32,124 nt of DNA from Bacillota bacterium (GCA_016293805.1 JAEDDI010000021.1:1-32124), one strand, 5' to 3'; positions 1 through 6,968 are shown, counted from the first letter of the stretch. Translations and numbers: made by a program. The notes: generated by a model not told the origin, from the sequence alone.

Positions 1-113
1 CCGCAACACTTGCGGTATTATGGCAGGGGATGGCAAAGACGATCCGTATAACCATCTCCCATTCACTATACGAATATTATGAACCTATCATAAAACGATT
101 ACCAGCCGCCTAA
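1..113 (+). CDS. 3' end of an unidentified gene (partial)
   Basis: The frame beginning at base 3 is open from the window edge for 36 codons and stops with TAA at 111-113. The tail contains an aromatic stretch ending YEYYEPIIKRL, followed by PAA and the stop. I do not recognise the family. If it is real, the gene reads toward the 121-base guaA-tail repeat that starts about 33 bases downstream, which is where the integrase of an element inserted at guaA would often lie; that is inference only. A chance open frame of this length is quite possible. Confidence 0.35.
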   Translation, partial: ATLAVLWQGMAKTIRITISHSLYEYYEPIIKRLPAA

Positions 114-145
114 ATATTAAGCGCTTACCATTATCCAGGCATTGT

Positions 146-266
146 TCTGAACATCTGTGACAACAAAACTATGTAAAATATGAAAACAGCAACATAAAAG
201 CAGGTAACTGAAGTCAATTACCTGCTAATACATTCAAAACATTCTATTCTGGATTACTCAAACTCT
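146..266 (-). repeat. Copy A of the guaA 3'-end direct repeat (att-like)
   Basis: This 121-base stretch matches 3329-3449 over its whole length without gaps, differing at scattered positions. Read on the minus strand it holds a guaA-like tail (GAG TTT GAG TAA), then the sequence TCCAGAA and a terminator hairpin. The real guaA stop lies in the other copy. The frame entering copy A reads GTIQKQFKEFE-stop, resembling the true GuaA end GTIEFE-stop but with five extra codons. This fits a displaced or element-borne guaA tail left by site-specific integration. Confidence 0.75.
195..226 (-). terminator. Terminator hairpin within copy A
   Basis: AGCAGGTAA (199-207) pairs with TTACCTGCT (218-226). On the minus strand the stem is followed by TTTTATG. 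It is the counterpart of the guaA terminator at 3374-3409. Confidence 0.6.
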
Positions 267-302
267 TTAAATTGCTTTTGTATCGTACCGAAACCCATTG
301 AT

Positions 303-341
303 TTTATCGAATTTAACAGTTCACTATCGAATCATTCGATT
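303..341. repeat. TATCGAAT repeats and ATCGAAT-C-ATTCGAT dyad
   Basis: TATCGAAT occurs at 305-312 and 325-332, 20 bases apart, and the second forms a perfect 7-base inverted repeat (326-340) with one central base. On the minus strand the sites read AATTCGATA and GATTCGATA, the same core as the phased repeats at 3236-3319 at the far end of the segment, but in opposite orientation. They may be binding sites for an element protein or a regulator. Confidence 0.45.
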
Positions 342-395
342 GTATTTCGCACAGCTCGGTGCGTCAAAAATGCGTCAGAAGTTATTATTCCTTCT

Positions 396-1547
396 TTACC
401 ATTCTTTCCATGATACATATTTTATCCCATTTATTTCACATGAGATATCTCCAAGATAATACACCTGTCCAAGAGTGTCATCCCCTCTTAAGTCGATGTA
501 TGTTCTTACATTTGATGATAGCTTCTTTTCTGTCATACTTTTACTCTTCACTTCGATTGCAAAAGTTTTTTTCCAATCTGCTATCATGTCTACTTCAAAG
601 CCATTTTTATCTCTAAAGTATGTTAGATTTGCCTTTTTAGCATTGTTAAATCTTGCTTTCACAAGCTCACCCACTGCCATTGTTTCTACAACCGCGCCCT
701 TATGATCGTCAAGAAGCAACTCTTCTTTTGATTCCAATCTTAACAAATAACACATCAGTCCAGTATCAACAAAATACACTTTAGGAGTTTTTACCACTGT
801 TTTCCCGAGATTATTTGTGTCTGGTTCAACGAAATATATAATGTATGATGCTTCAAGAATAGAACACCAGCTTTTTATCGTTACTGCAGAAACGCCTATG
901 GATTTAGATATTCCCTCATAATTTATCATCTGTCCACTATAGTGTGCGCAAACTTGAATGAACTTCCTAAATGCATTAACATTTCCCGGATTGATTTGAT
1001 CCTTAACATCGAGGTCAAGATATGTATCTATGTAGTTTTCAAACCAGTCATCTTGAATAAAATGCTTATCAGTATCATGAAGTGGCGGGTAGAACCCTTT
1101 GAACATCATTTCATATGGGTTATCACACAATAGACCTTCCGCCTTTAACTCCTGAATTGAAAACGGCAATAATTTAATAAAGCCAACTCTGCCAGCAAGA
1201 CTGTCTGAAATATTTTCTCTTAATCTAAATTGACTCGAGCCGGTCAAAATATACTTGCCTGGAGTATATTCTCCCTGATCCACAACATACTTCACTGCAT
1301 CAAATATTTCAGGCACCTTTTGTGCCTCATCAATGATAGCTCCATCTGGAAATGCCATCAAAAAATCATGAGGATTGGACTTCGCCAGTTCACGCATAGT
1401 CAGGTCGTCAAACGAAATATATTTTTTATCTGGAAAAGAAGACTTCGCCAGTGTTGATTTACCGCTCTGCCTAGGTCCTGTAATTGCTACAACCGGAAAT
1501 TGTGCAGCTAATCGCATTAATGCATCATATGCTTCTCTTTTTATCAT
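396..1547 (-). CDS. AAA+ ATPase with DUF4143 domain (first copy)
   Basis: A predicted ATP-binding protein of the archaeal-type AAA+/DUF4143 group, 383 aa. Walker A is GPRQSGKS (residues 24-31) and Walker B IIDEAQ (about 71-76); a sensor-like LTGSSQF follows. The C-terminal half resembles DUF4143, a PD-(D/E)XK-like region. The family is widespread in gut Bacillota and Bacteroidota; its function is unsettled, and toxin or mobile-element roles have been suggested. I chose ATG at 1547 because GAGGTG precedes it at proper spacing and a promoter lies at 1576-1604. The frame stays open 60 codons further upstream, but that part overlaps the promoter and the terminator of the preceding gene. The gene has its own promoter, separate from the second ATPase gene on the same strand. 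Confidence 0.85.
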   Translation of the reverse strand: MIKREAYDALMRLAAQFPVVAITGPRQSGKSTLAKSSFPDKKYISFDDLTMRELAKSNPHDFLMAFPDGAIIDEAQKVPEIFDAVKYVVDQGEYTPGKYILTGSSQFRLRENISDSLAGRVGFIKLLPFSIQELKAEGLLCDNPYEMMFKGFYPPLHDTDKHFIQDDWFENYIDTYLDLDVKDQINPGNVNAFRKFIQVCAHYSGQMINYEGISKSIGVSAVTIKSWCSILEASYIIYFVEPDTNNLGKTVVKTPKVYFVDTGLMCYLLRLESKEELLLDDHKGAVVETMAVGELVKARFNNAKKANLTYFRDKNGFEVDMIADWKKTFAIEVKSKSMTEKKLSSNVRTYIDLRGDDTLGQVYYLGDISCEINGIKYVSWKEW

Positions 1548-1575
1548 AACGCACCTCGCTTTTAGTATATTCCAA

Positions 1576-1604
1576 AGTATACACTTAGGAAAATCTAAAG
1601 TCAA
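1576..1604 (-). promoter_or_regulatory. Sigma-A type promoter of the first ATPase gene
   Basis: On the minus strand, TTGACT (1599-1604) and TATACT (1576-1581) are separated by 17 bases, about 30 bases before the chosen ATG. Confidence 0.75.
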
Positions 1605-1692
1605 TGCCCAGGAAATTCTTAAGTATCTTGCAGCCCTATTCCAAAGTCTATCTCCTATTGACGCACCTGCATACAATTTTCTCAGTTCAATA

Positions 1693-1725
1693 TAAAAATG
1701 ACGGACACCCTGTTCAATGTCCGTC
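1693..1725 (-). terminator. Rho-independent terminator downstream of the second ATPase gene
   Basis: GACGGACA (1700-1707) pairs with TGTCCGTC (1718-1725), with a 10-base loop. On the minus strand the stem is followed by ATTTTTATA. It lies about 200 bases beyond the stop at 1925 and separates the two ATPase transcripts. Confidence 0.8.
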
Positions 1726-1924
1726 AAATTGATTCACTGTGTTCAATACGGTTCACATTTGTCTTTATTCAAACTCTATAATCAAAAGGTTTTTCTAGAT
1801 TGGATTTCTTGAAATAGCTGTATTTCTACAGCACGCAAGTGTGCTGTTTTGCTATATTTCATACAGTTTTCAGGAATTACGTTGTCATTTTGTTATCACG
1901 GTAAGCTAGTCACTTGAATTTTCA

Positions 1925-3202
1925 TCAAGGCGCTAATGCTGTTATAGGAACAACAAATACTCCATCTGGTCTTTGATATGCTGCATTTGACATACCACAA
2001 ATTACACAGAGCATTGCAGGTGCAACACCATCTTTTTCTGATTCTATATCCTTCTTTATGTTTAACAAACTCTCTGCCGCATCATCAATTTGATTTGCCC
2101 CCAGTTTGATTTCAAACCCGCACCATTGTCCATCCGGCAATGAAATTACTGCATCGATTTCCTTGTTCTTATAATCCTGATAATGATATAATTCCGCGCC
2201 AAATGATTCTGCATATATCTTTAGATCTCGCTCACATAATGCTTCGAACATAAAGCCTAACGTATTCAAATCAGAGAGAAGCATCTCGGGTGTTGCATTA
2301 AGCAATGCACACGCAAGCGACGGATCTGCAAGATGTCTTTTTTCCGCCTGCTTCACTCGAACTGACGAACGAAGTCTTGAATGAAAAGGTTTCTGATTAT
2401 CTGTCAGATACAGTCTTTTCAGTATATCAAGATAACTTGCTATTGTTTCAACCACTATATCCTGGTCATCTACCTCTTTTATATCATCCTTGAGTTTCTT
2501 GTTTGTCACGGTTGTAGACTCATTTCGCGCAAGGGATCTAAGTAGCAGTTCCATCTTTTTACTGTCTCTTTTTATGCCATCTATCCTGAAAATATCATCT
2601 TCGAGTATGGCTTTTATATATTCTTTAGGCAGATACGCTGCTTTATCAATTGAAACCTTCTGATTTGCCGGCCATCCTCCCCTTACGATATACTCTATCA
2701 GTTTTTTAAGTTCAACCTCGCCTGTCATAACAGGCTTGAGTTTTCCATTACACAGTGCCTGCAATGAAACCTCACCGCTTGAAGCCCCTGTTTCATATAG
2801 TGACATAGGTCTCATTCTAAGTCTTGAAATTCTTCCGGCCCCACTATGCAGCACTCCCTTATGATTTGGTGTTGATGATCCGGTAAGAATAAACTGTCCT
2901 TTCTGGGTTTCCTGATCAACAGCAAATCTGACAGCATCCCAAATACCTGGCACTTCCTGCCATTCATCTATCAGCCTTGTTTTATCACCTTCTAAAACAA
3001 GGTCTGGGCTTATCTGCGCAAGCATCCTATTCTGGAAATTGCCAGCTGGATCCGCTATACATATCTCACTATTGCTGTGATACGCGCCTGTCCATGTTTT
3101 ACCGCACCATTTAGGGCCTTCTATGCATACAGCACCAAATGCATCAAGGTACTCGTCGAGTTTCTGGTCTATGATTCTATTTATATAACCTTCACGTTTC
3201 AT
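1925..3202 (-). CDS. AAA+ ATPase with DUF4143 domain (second copy)
   Basis: A 425-aa protein of the same broad family as the 396-1547 product, clearly diverged from it. Walker A is GPKWCGKT (29-36) and Walker B LIDEWQ (77-82); the tract FILTGSS follows about 25 residues later. The C-terminal third contains ELYHYQDYKNKEIDAVI and GFEIKLG, the D/E-K pattern typical of the DUF4143 nuclease-like fold. The ATG at 3202 has GGAGGG at good spacing. The promoter overlaps one of four phased 15-base repeats, so the gene is probably under tight local control. No partner gene is translationally coupled to it. The precise role is unknown. Confidence 0.87.
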   Translation of the reverse strand: MKREGYINRIIDQKLDEYLDAFGAVCIEGPKWCGKTWTGAYHSNSEICIADPAGNFQNRMLAQISPDLVLEGDKTRLIDEWQEVPGIWDAVRFAVDQETQKGQFILTGSSTPNHKGVLHSGAGRISRLRMRPMSLYETGASSGEVSLQALCNGKLKPVMTGEVELKKLIEYIVRGGWPANQKVSIDKAAYLPKEYIKAILEDDIFRIDGIKRDSKKMELLLRSLARNESTTVTNKKLKDDIKEVDDQDIVVETIASYLDILKRLYLTDNQKPFHSRLRSSVRVKQAEKRHLADPSLACALLNATPEMLLSDLNTLGFMFEALCERDLKIYAESFGAELYHYQDYKNKEIDAVISLPDGQWCGFEIKLGANQIDDAAESLLNIKKDIESEKDGVAPAMLCVICGMSNAAYQRPDGVFVVPITALAP

Positions 3203-3225
3203 CTAATTCCCTCCATCTATTATGC

Positions 3226-3254
3226 ATTATGGTCCAGTTAGATAGATTTGTCAA
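3226..3254 (-). promoter_or_regulatory. Promoter of the second ATPase gene
   Basis: On the minus strand, TTGACA (3249-3254) and CATAAT (3226-3231) are separated by 17 bases. The spacer is filled by the repeat copy at 3236-3250, so a protein bound there would block RNA polymerase. Confidence 0.8.
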
Positions 3255-3319
3255 TCTCAATTCGAGAGATTTTCGCTTTCTAATTCGATAGATTTTCAAT
3301 ATTCAATTCGAGAGATTTT
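3236..3319 (+). repeat. Four 15-base repeats phased every 23 bases
   Basis: Copies start at 3236, 3259, 3282 and 3305. Copies two and four read AATTCGAGAGATTTT, copy three AATTCGATAGATTTT, and copy one is a weaker AGTTAGATAGATTTG. The intervening 8-base spacers are unrelated to each other. The exact 23-base period, about two helical turns, places all copies on one DNA face. The array covers the ATPase promoter and runs up to the guaA-tail repeat. It may be an operator array or arm-type sites of an integrated element. Confidence 0.8.
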
Positions 3320-3328
3320 GTATTTTAA

Positions 3329-3449
3329 TCTGAACACCTGTGACAACAAAACTATATAAAATATGAAAACTACAAATAAAAAGCAGGTAACTGCAATCAA
3401 TTACCTGCTAATATAAACAATATGTTCAGTTCTGGATTATTCAAACTCT
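3329..3449 (-). repeat. Copy B of the guaA 3'-end direct repeat
   Basis: This copy contains the true guaA stop (3437-3439) and its terminator, and matches 146-266 without gaps. Upstream in guaA the similarity ends, except for the shared GTI codons (ACGATA) close by. Confidence 0.75.
3374..3409 (-). terminator. guaA rho-independent terminator
   Basis: AGCAGGTAA (3382-3390) pairs with TTACCTGCT (3401-3409), followed on the minus strand by TTTTTATTT. It lies about 28 bases beyond the guaA stop. Confidence 0.85.
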
Positions 3450-4420
3450 ATCGTGCCTGCAGGCTTAGGTGTAAAGTCGTAAAGAACTCTGTTGATACCC
3501 TTAACCTCATGCGTAATACGTTCAACAATATGGCACATTAGATCAAACGGAATATTCTCAACAGTTGCCGTCATTGCATCCTCTGTATTCACTGCACGGA
3601 TTATACACGACCATTCGAAGGAACGCTTTCCGTCCCTTATTCCGGTTGATTTGAATTCAGGTACCACTGTGAAGTACTGCCATACCTTGCCCTCAAGACC
3701 GTTCTTTGCAAACTCCTCACGCAGGATTGCATCCGATTCGCGTACAGCCTCAAGACGGTCTCTTGTGATTGCCCCCGGACATCTTACGCCAAGACCCGGT
3801 CCCGGGAACGGCTGGCGAAATACCATACTGTCGGGCAGACCAAGCTGCTTTCCGACAATGCGAACCTCATCCTTGAACAGAATCCTGACAGGTTCAACCA
3901 GTTCAAACTTCATATCCTCAGGGAGTCCTCCCGCATTGTGATGAGCCTTGATTCCCCTCTCGCTCTCAAGAATATCAGGCCATATTGTTCCCTGTGCAAG
4001 AAAATCAATATCATCAAGTTTTCTTGCCTCTTCAGCAAATACTTCTATGAACTCGCCGCCTATTATCATTCTCTTCTGTTCAGGATCGCTAACGCCTGCC
4101 AGCCTGTCGAGAAATCTGTCTGATGCTTCAACATAGATGAGATTTGCATCCATCTGATTTCTGAACACTTCTATAACCTGCTCCGGCTCCCCCTTGCGCA
4201 AAAGTCCGTGGTTAACATGAACACATACAAGTTTTTTCCCGATTGCCCTGATGAGAAGCGCTGCGACTACGGATGAGTCAACGCCTCCTGAAAGTGCCAG
4301 CAGCACCTTCCTGTCACCGACCTGTTTTCTGACCAGTTCTGTCTGTTCTGCAATAAATGCCTCTGCAAGCTCCGGTGTAGTTATTCTGACCATATCGTCC
4401 GGACGTCTGATTTCTGCCAT
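3437..4420 (-). CDS. guaA: GMP synthase, ATP-pyrophosphatase part only
   Basis: Makes GMP from XMP using ATP and ammonia, the last step of guanine nucleotide synthesis. The 327-aa product covers the ATP-PPase domain (PP-loop LSGGVDSS near residues 43-50) and the C-terminal dimerisation domain with FRQPFPGPGLGVR and the ending KPAGTIEFE. The usual N-terminal class I glutamine amidotransferase domain (about 190 aa) is absent. The ATG at 4420 has AGGAGG before it, and the 86 bases upstream leave no room for that domain. The protein therefore either uses free ammonia or pairs with a glutaminase subunit encoded elsewhere, as in the two-subunit archaeal enzymes. The 3' end is the apparent target of the element described at 267-3449. 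Confidence 0.93.
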   Translation of the reverse strand: MAEIRRPDDMVRITTPELAEAFIAEQTELVRKQVGDRKVLLALSGGVDSSVVAALLIRAIGKKLVCVHVNHGLLRKGEPEQVIEVFRNQMDANLIYVEASDRFLDRLAGVSDPEQKRMIIGGEFIEVFAEEARKLDDIDFLAQGTIWPDILESERGIKAHHNAGGLPEDMKFELVEPVRILFKDEVRIVGKQLGLPDSMVFRQPFPGPGLGVRCPGAITRDRLEAVRESDAILREEFAKNGLEGKVWQYFTVVPEFKSTGIRDGKRSFEWSCIIRAVNTEDAMTATVENIPFDLMCHIVERITHEVKGINRVLYDFTPKPAGTIEFE

Positions 4421-4506
4421 ATATCAATTCCTCCTATATTCTGCCTGTAATATAACTTTATCATATTAAGGTTGAAAACTCACCAGTTTTCTCAAAAACA
4501 TGCAAG

Positions 4507-4944
4507 TCATTCGGCATTCTTCATGCCTGTTTCAAGTGCCCGGCTGATTCTGTCTTCAAATTCGTCCATTTTCATCAGTGCGATTCCCTCATGTTCATCG
4601 GCAAGAACTATAAGTCTGTCCCCCGGTGTTATCTCAAAAAGTTCCCTGGCGTCTCTGGGAATCACAATCTGCCCTTTCTCGCCAACAGTAACACTTCCGA
4701 AAATATGCTTGCCTGCAGGCCCTGGCACTGCCGGATTCTCAGGCAGGCTGCTGTCATAGTTCATCAGAGCATCAATTGTTACTCCGTAATGTCTTGCAAG
4801 CACAGCACACTTTTCAATGTCGGGAACAGTCTCCCCCTTTTCCCATTTCGCATACGCCTGTCTTGATACTCCCGCTGTCCCGGCTGCATCCTCCTGCGAC
4901 ATGCCATTGACAGTTCTCAGCATAAGCAGATTATCCTTAAGCAT
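4507..4944 (-). CDS. XRE-AbrB fusion transcriptional regulator
   Basis: A 145-aa DNA-binding protein with an N-terminal Cro/CI-type helix-turn-helix (residues about 4-60, including SQEDAAGTAGVSRQAYAKWE) and a C-terminal SpoVT/AbrB swapped-hairpin domain (about 80-125, GEKGQIVIPRDARELFEITPGD in outline). I chose ATG at 4944 rather than 4959 because GGAGG lies 8 bases upstream, inside the longer reading. The first 61 residues match the regulator at 5235-5444 at about 36 positions by hand count, so the two are paralogues. It probably regulates the adjacent ABC exporter operon, itself, or both. A short hairpin precedes the gene. Confidence 0.88.
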   Translation of the reverse strand: MLKDNLLMLRTVNGMSQEDAAGTAGVSRQAYAKWEKGETVPDIEKCAVLARHYGVTIDALMNYDSSLPENPAVPGPAGKHIFGSVTVGEKGQIVIPRDARELFEITPGDRLIVLADEHEGIALMKMDEFEDRISRALETGMKNAE

Positions 4945-4967
4945 AGTTATAACCTCCATAGCAGTTC

Positions 4968-4987
4968 TAAAAATGCCCTAAGGCATT
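4968..4987 (-). terminator. Short hairpin with T run (possible terminator or attenuator)
   Basis: AATGCC and GGCATT (4972-4977 and 4982-4987) form a 6-base stem with a 4-base loop, followed on the minus strand by a run of five T. It sits between the 60-aa gene and the XRE-AbrB gene, so it may limit read-through from the exporter operon. Confidence 0.5.
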
Positions 4988-4990
4988 ATG

Positions 4991-5173
4991 CTATTTTTTT
5001 CTCATTCTTGTTCCCTTGTATCCGCCCAGCGCAATATAAAGTACGGTAAGCACAATCAGAAGAAATATATCTCTTCCCAGGGATGGTGCTTTGATGATAT
5101 AGTACATAACCACTCCGGTTACAAGAAGAAGTGCTGAAAACAGCAGCTTCCATATTCTTTCCTGTCTTGTCAT
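4991..5173 (-). CDS. Small membrane protein, two predicted helices
   Basis: A 60-aa protein with two hydrophobic segments (about residues 9-27 and 34-51) separated by KAPSLGRD, and a basic tail KGTRMRKK. GGAGG precedes the ATG at good spacing. It lies downstream of the exporter permease and XRE gene on the same strand and is probably co-transcribed. I do not recognise a named family; an accessory role for the transporter is only a guess from position. Confidence 0.7.
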   Translation of the reverse strand: MTRQERIWKLLFSALLLVTGVVMYYIIKAPSLGRDIFLLIVLTVLYIALGGYKGTRMRKK

Positions 5174-5234
5174 ATTCTCTTCCTCCGCTAGTCTATTCTA
5201 GCAGAGCCGGAAAAGAGAAGCAACAAATAACGCA

Positions 5235-5444
5235 TCAATCCTCGGAACAATCGTGAGAATACACAAGGCTTTCCATAGTCACCCCGTATATTCCGGATAT
5301 CAGCCACACTTTCTGTACATCAGGAACAGTCTGGCCTTTCTCCCACTTTGCGTATGTCTGCCGCGACACCCCTGTCAGCCCGGCGATTTCCTCCTGCGAA
5401 TACCCTCTTTCTTTTCTCAGTCTGATCAGATTATCCTTCAGCAT
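5235..5444 (-). CDS. XRE-family transcriptional regulator (single domain)
   Basis: A 69-aa Cro/CI-type repressor consisting essentially of one helix-turn-helix domain (SQEEIAGLTGVSRQTYAKWE at about 16-35). GGAGGAG precedes the ATG. It follows the ABC permease gene by 19 bases and is likely the operon's own regulator. It is closely similar to the N-terminal half of the XRE-AbrB protein nearby, pointing to local duplication with later fusion or loss of the AbrB domain. Confidence 0.88.
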   Translation of the reverse strand: MLKDNLIRLRKERGYSQEEIAGLTGVSRQTYAKWEKGQTVPDVQKVWLISGIYGVTMESLVYSHDCSED

Positions 5445-5463
5445 AAAGTCTCCTCCGGTATTT

Positions 5464-6120
5464 CTACAGATCTATCCGCTCAAACCTGTCACAGGATTTC
5501 CTGTATGACAAAAGTGTAAGACCTGCATAGCATATAACTCCTGCTGCAAAAGCTGCAAGCTGAAGCGGGGCGTGTTCACATCCGAAGGCATTGAGCGCTC
5601 CAAATCCCGGAATATGATGAAGTGCCTCAGCCACAGTTATAACCGCAAAGCATACTGCCATATATATCACAAAAGGCATGCCCGTTCTGTATCCTGTTTT
5701 AAAATAGCTGCCTACAAATATGAGATTAAAAAGCCCAAACAGCACGAGTGCAGTTCCCAGAGCAAAAAGATTCGCATTCATAAGCGGATTGGAAAGATAC
5801 ACATTCTGGTATCTGAACAGAGTCATCCTCATCAGCACCGAAAGCGCCATAAGAACAAAACAGCATATCTGTATCATACATGTGAACACAAACTTGCCTT
5901 TTACGACATCTTTTTTTGCAATAGGCAGAAGTGCCGAAAAAAGCAGATCATTGCATTCTCTTCCGTATCTGTAATTCTGATACAGCCCCAGTGTAAGGAA
6001 AAAAGCTCCGCACAGCACAGGATATCCCGGAATCATAAACATCAGACCGAAAAGAATGAATATGTATACTATTGCCAGTGCTCCAAGATGCATCTCTTTT
6101 CTCAGTATGTTTTTCATCAT
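5464..6120 (-). CDS. ABC-2 type transporter permease
   Basis: A 218-aa membrane protein with six hydrophobic segments, paired with the ATPase encoded just upstream. The pattern (ILRKEMHLG start, a YGRECNDLLFSALLPIAKKDVVKGKF segment in outline after the second helix) matches the ABC2_membrane_5 type of small exporter permease. Its start overlaps the ATPase stop (6117-6120), so translation is coupled; a second ATG at 6117 is equally possible. GGAGA lies upstream. The substrate cannot be told; relatives act in peptide antibiotic resistance or remain uncharacterised. Confidence 0.85.
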   Translation of the reverse strand: MMKNILRKEMHLGALAIVYIFILFGLMFMIPGYPVLCGAFFLTLGLYQNYRYGRECNDLLFSALLPIAKKDVVKGKFVFTCMIQICCFVLMALSVLMRMTLFRYQNVYLSNPLMNANLFALGTALVLFGLFNLIFVGSYFKTGYRTGMPFVIYMAVCFAVITVAEALHHIPGFGALNAFGCEHAPLQLAAFAAGVICYAGLTLLSYRKSCDRFERIDL

Positions 6121-6845
6121 CTGTCTTTTCTCCTTTCCTCACGCTCCATCCTCAGAAACGCCGCCTCAAGATGCTCTCCCTCTCTCACATATTCCCTGTG
6201 AAACTCCTCTCTGGAAAGCGCAGCTGCTATCTTTCCTCCGGATATATACACAATATCATCTGCACACTTTTCAATATCCGATATGATATGAGTAGAGAAA
6301 AACACCGCAACGCCCGTGTCGCTGATTTCCCTGAAAATGTCCAAAAGTTCATCCCTGGAAAACGGATCAAGTCCGCTGGTGGGTTCATCAAGAATCAGTG
6401 CCTGCACACCGTGGGAAAGAGCAAACATAAGGTTGCATTTCACCTTCATTCCTTCCGACAGCTGGTTTGCACTCTTTTCCTCATCAATGGAAAACAGATT
6501 CAGATACTCCCTGTAGAGCTTATCATCCCAGCTGTCATAAAAACTCTTCATCACAGCTGCAATATCCCTTATCTTCCTTCGAGGATACCAGTTAAGTGTC
6601 CCCGTTGAATAACCGATTCGCTTCTTGATTTCTGCCTCATTTCCGGTAAGCGGCATACCGAAATACTCAATCTCTCCTCCGTCGGGATGCACAAGATTAA
6701 GCATCGCCTTGATGGTCGTTGTCTTTCCTGCACCGTTTCTTCCTATAAAGCCTGTAATTCGTCCCTCCTCAAGAGAAAAAGAGACATTGTCAAGCTCAAA
6801 GGAAGGATATGATTTTCTCAGCCCGTTAACTTTTACAATACTCAT
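6117..6845 (-). CDS. ABC transporter ATP-binding protein
   Basis: A 242-aa ATPase that powers the adjacent permease. Walker A is GRNGAGKT (35-42), the signature loop is a variant, QLSEGMK, Walker B is ALILDEPTSGLD, and the H-loop is STHI. I chose ATG at 6845 over 6857 because GGAGG lies inside the longer reading, 5 bases ahead. It is the first gene of an operon running ATPase, permease, XRE regulator, small membrane protein. No clear -35/-10 pair was found upstream; a GCCAATTGGC palindrome lies at 6950-6959. Confidence 0.9.
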   Translation of the reverse strand: MSIVKVNGLRKSYPSFELDNVSFSLEEGRITGFIGRNGAGKTTTIKAMLNLVHPDGGEIEYFGMPLTGNEAEIKKRIGYSTGTLNWYPRRKIRDIAAVMKSFYDSWDDKLYREYLNLFSIDEEKSANQLSEGMKVKCNLMFALSHGVQALILDEPTSGLDPFSRDELLDIFREISDTGVAVFFSTHIISDIEKCADDIVYISGGKIAAALSREEFHREYVREGEHLEAAFLRMEREERRKDR

Positions 6846-6949
6846 TTCAGCCTCCATTCTTATCGATATATGAATATTGTAGCGTCATTCATACTCCCCA
6901 TCTACCAATCTGAGATTACAAAAAACAGCTGATTATGTTAACAATAGTT

Positions 6950-6959
6950 GCCAATTGGC
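6950..6959. promoter_or_regulatory. GCCAATTGGC palindrome, possible operator
   Basis: A perfect 10-base palindrome about 105 bases upstream of the exporter operon start and close to the trhA terminator. It could be the site of one of the two XRE proteins, but there is no direct support. Confidence 0.25.
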
Positions 6960-6968
6960 CAAAAAAGC

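Larger units (their letters stand above)
1548..1924. other. Intergenic region between the two ATPase genes
   Basis: This 377-base gap carries the promoter of the downstream ATPase gene, a terminator for the upstream one, a stem-loop at 1828-1847 (ACAGCAC/GTGCTGT, followed by TTTT on the plus strand) and a short hairpin CTGTA/TACAG just before it. TATTCCAAAGT occurs twice (1568-1578 and 1637-1647), flanking the promoter. No convincing gene was seen. Confidence 0.6.
267..3449. mobile_element. Putative element integrated at the guaA 3' end
   Basis: The segment between the two 121-base guaA-tail repeats carries only the two DUF4143 ATPase genes and their control sites. Direct repeats of a conserved gene's 3' end are the usual footprint of tyrosine-recombinase integration, and guaA is a well-known target. 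No recombinase gene is visible inside. Because both repeat copies also include about 100 bases past the stop codon, tandem elements or accretion are possible. Boundaries are approximate. Confidence 0.5.

Noticed and set aside
1548..1727. 60-codon N-terminal extension of the first ATPase
   Set aside because: It would start at TTG inside a terminator hairpin and run through a good promoter; the ATG at 1547 has a proper binding site and begins just ahead of the Walker A region.
3236..3319. CRISPR-like array
   Set aside because: Repeats are only 15 bases with 8-base spacers and overlap a promoter; there are no cas genes. An operator or binding-site array is a better reading.
3492..3941. 149-codon plus-strand frame opposite guaA
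   Set aside because: It lies wholly opposite a conserved gene and has the low-complexity composition of an antisense shadow.
5572..6201. 209-codon plus-strand frame opposite the ABC permease
   Set aside because: Lysine- and histidine-rich, with no binding site and antisense to a clear membrane protein gene; an artefact of hydrophobic codons read backward.
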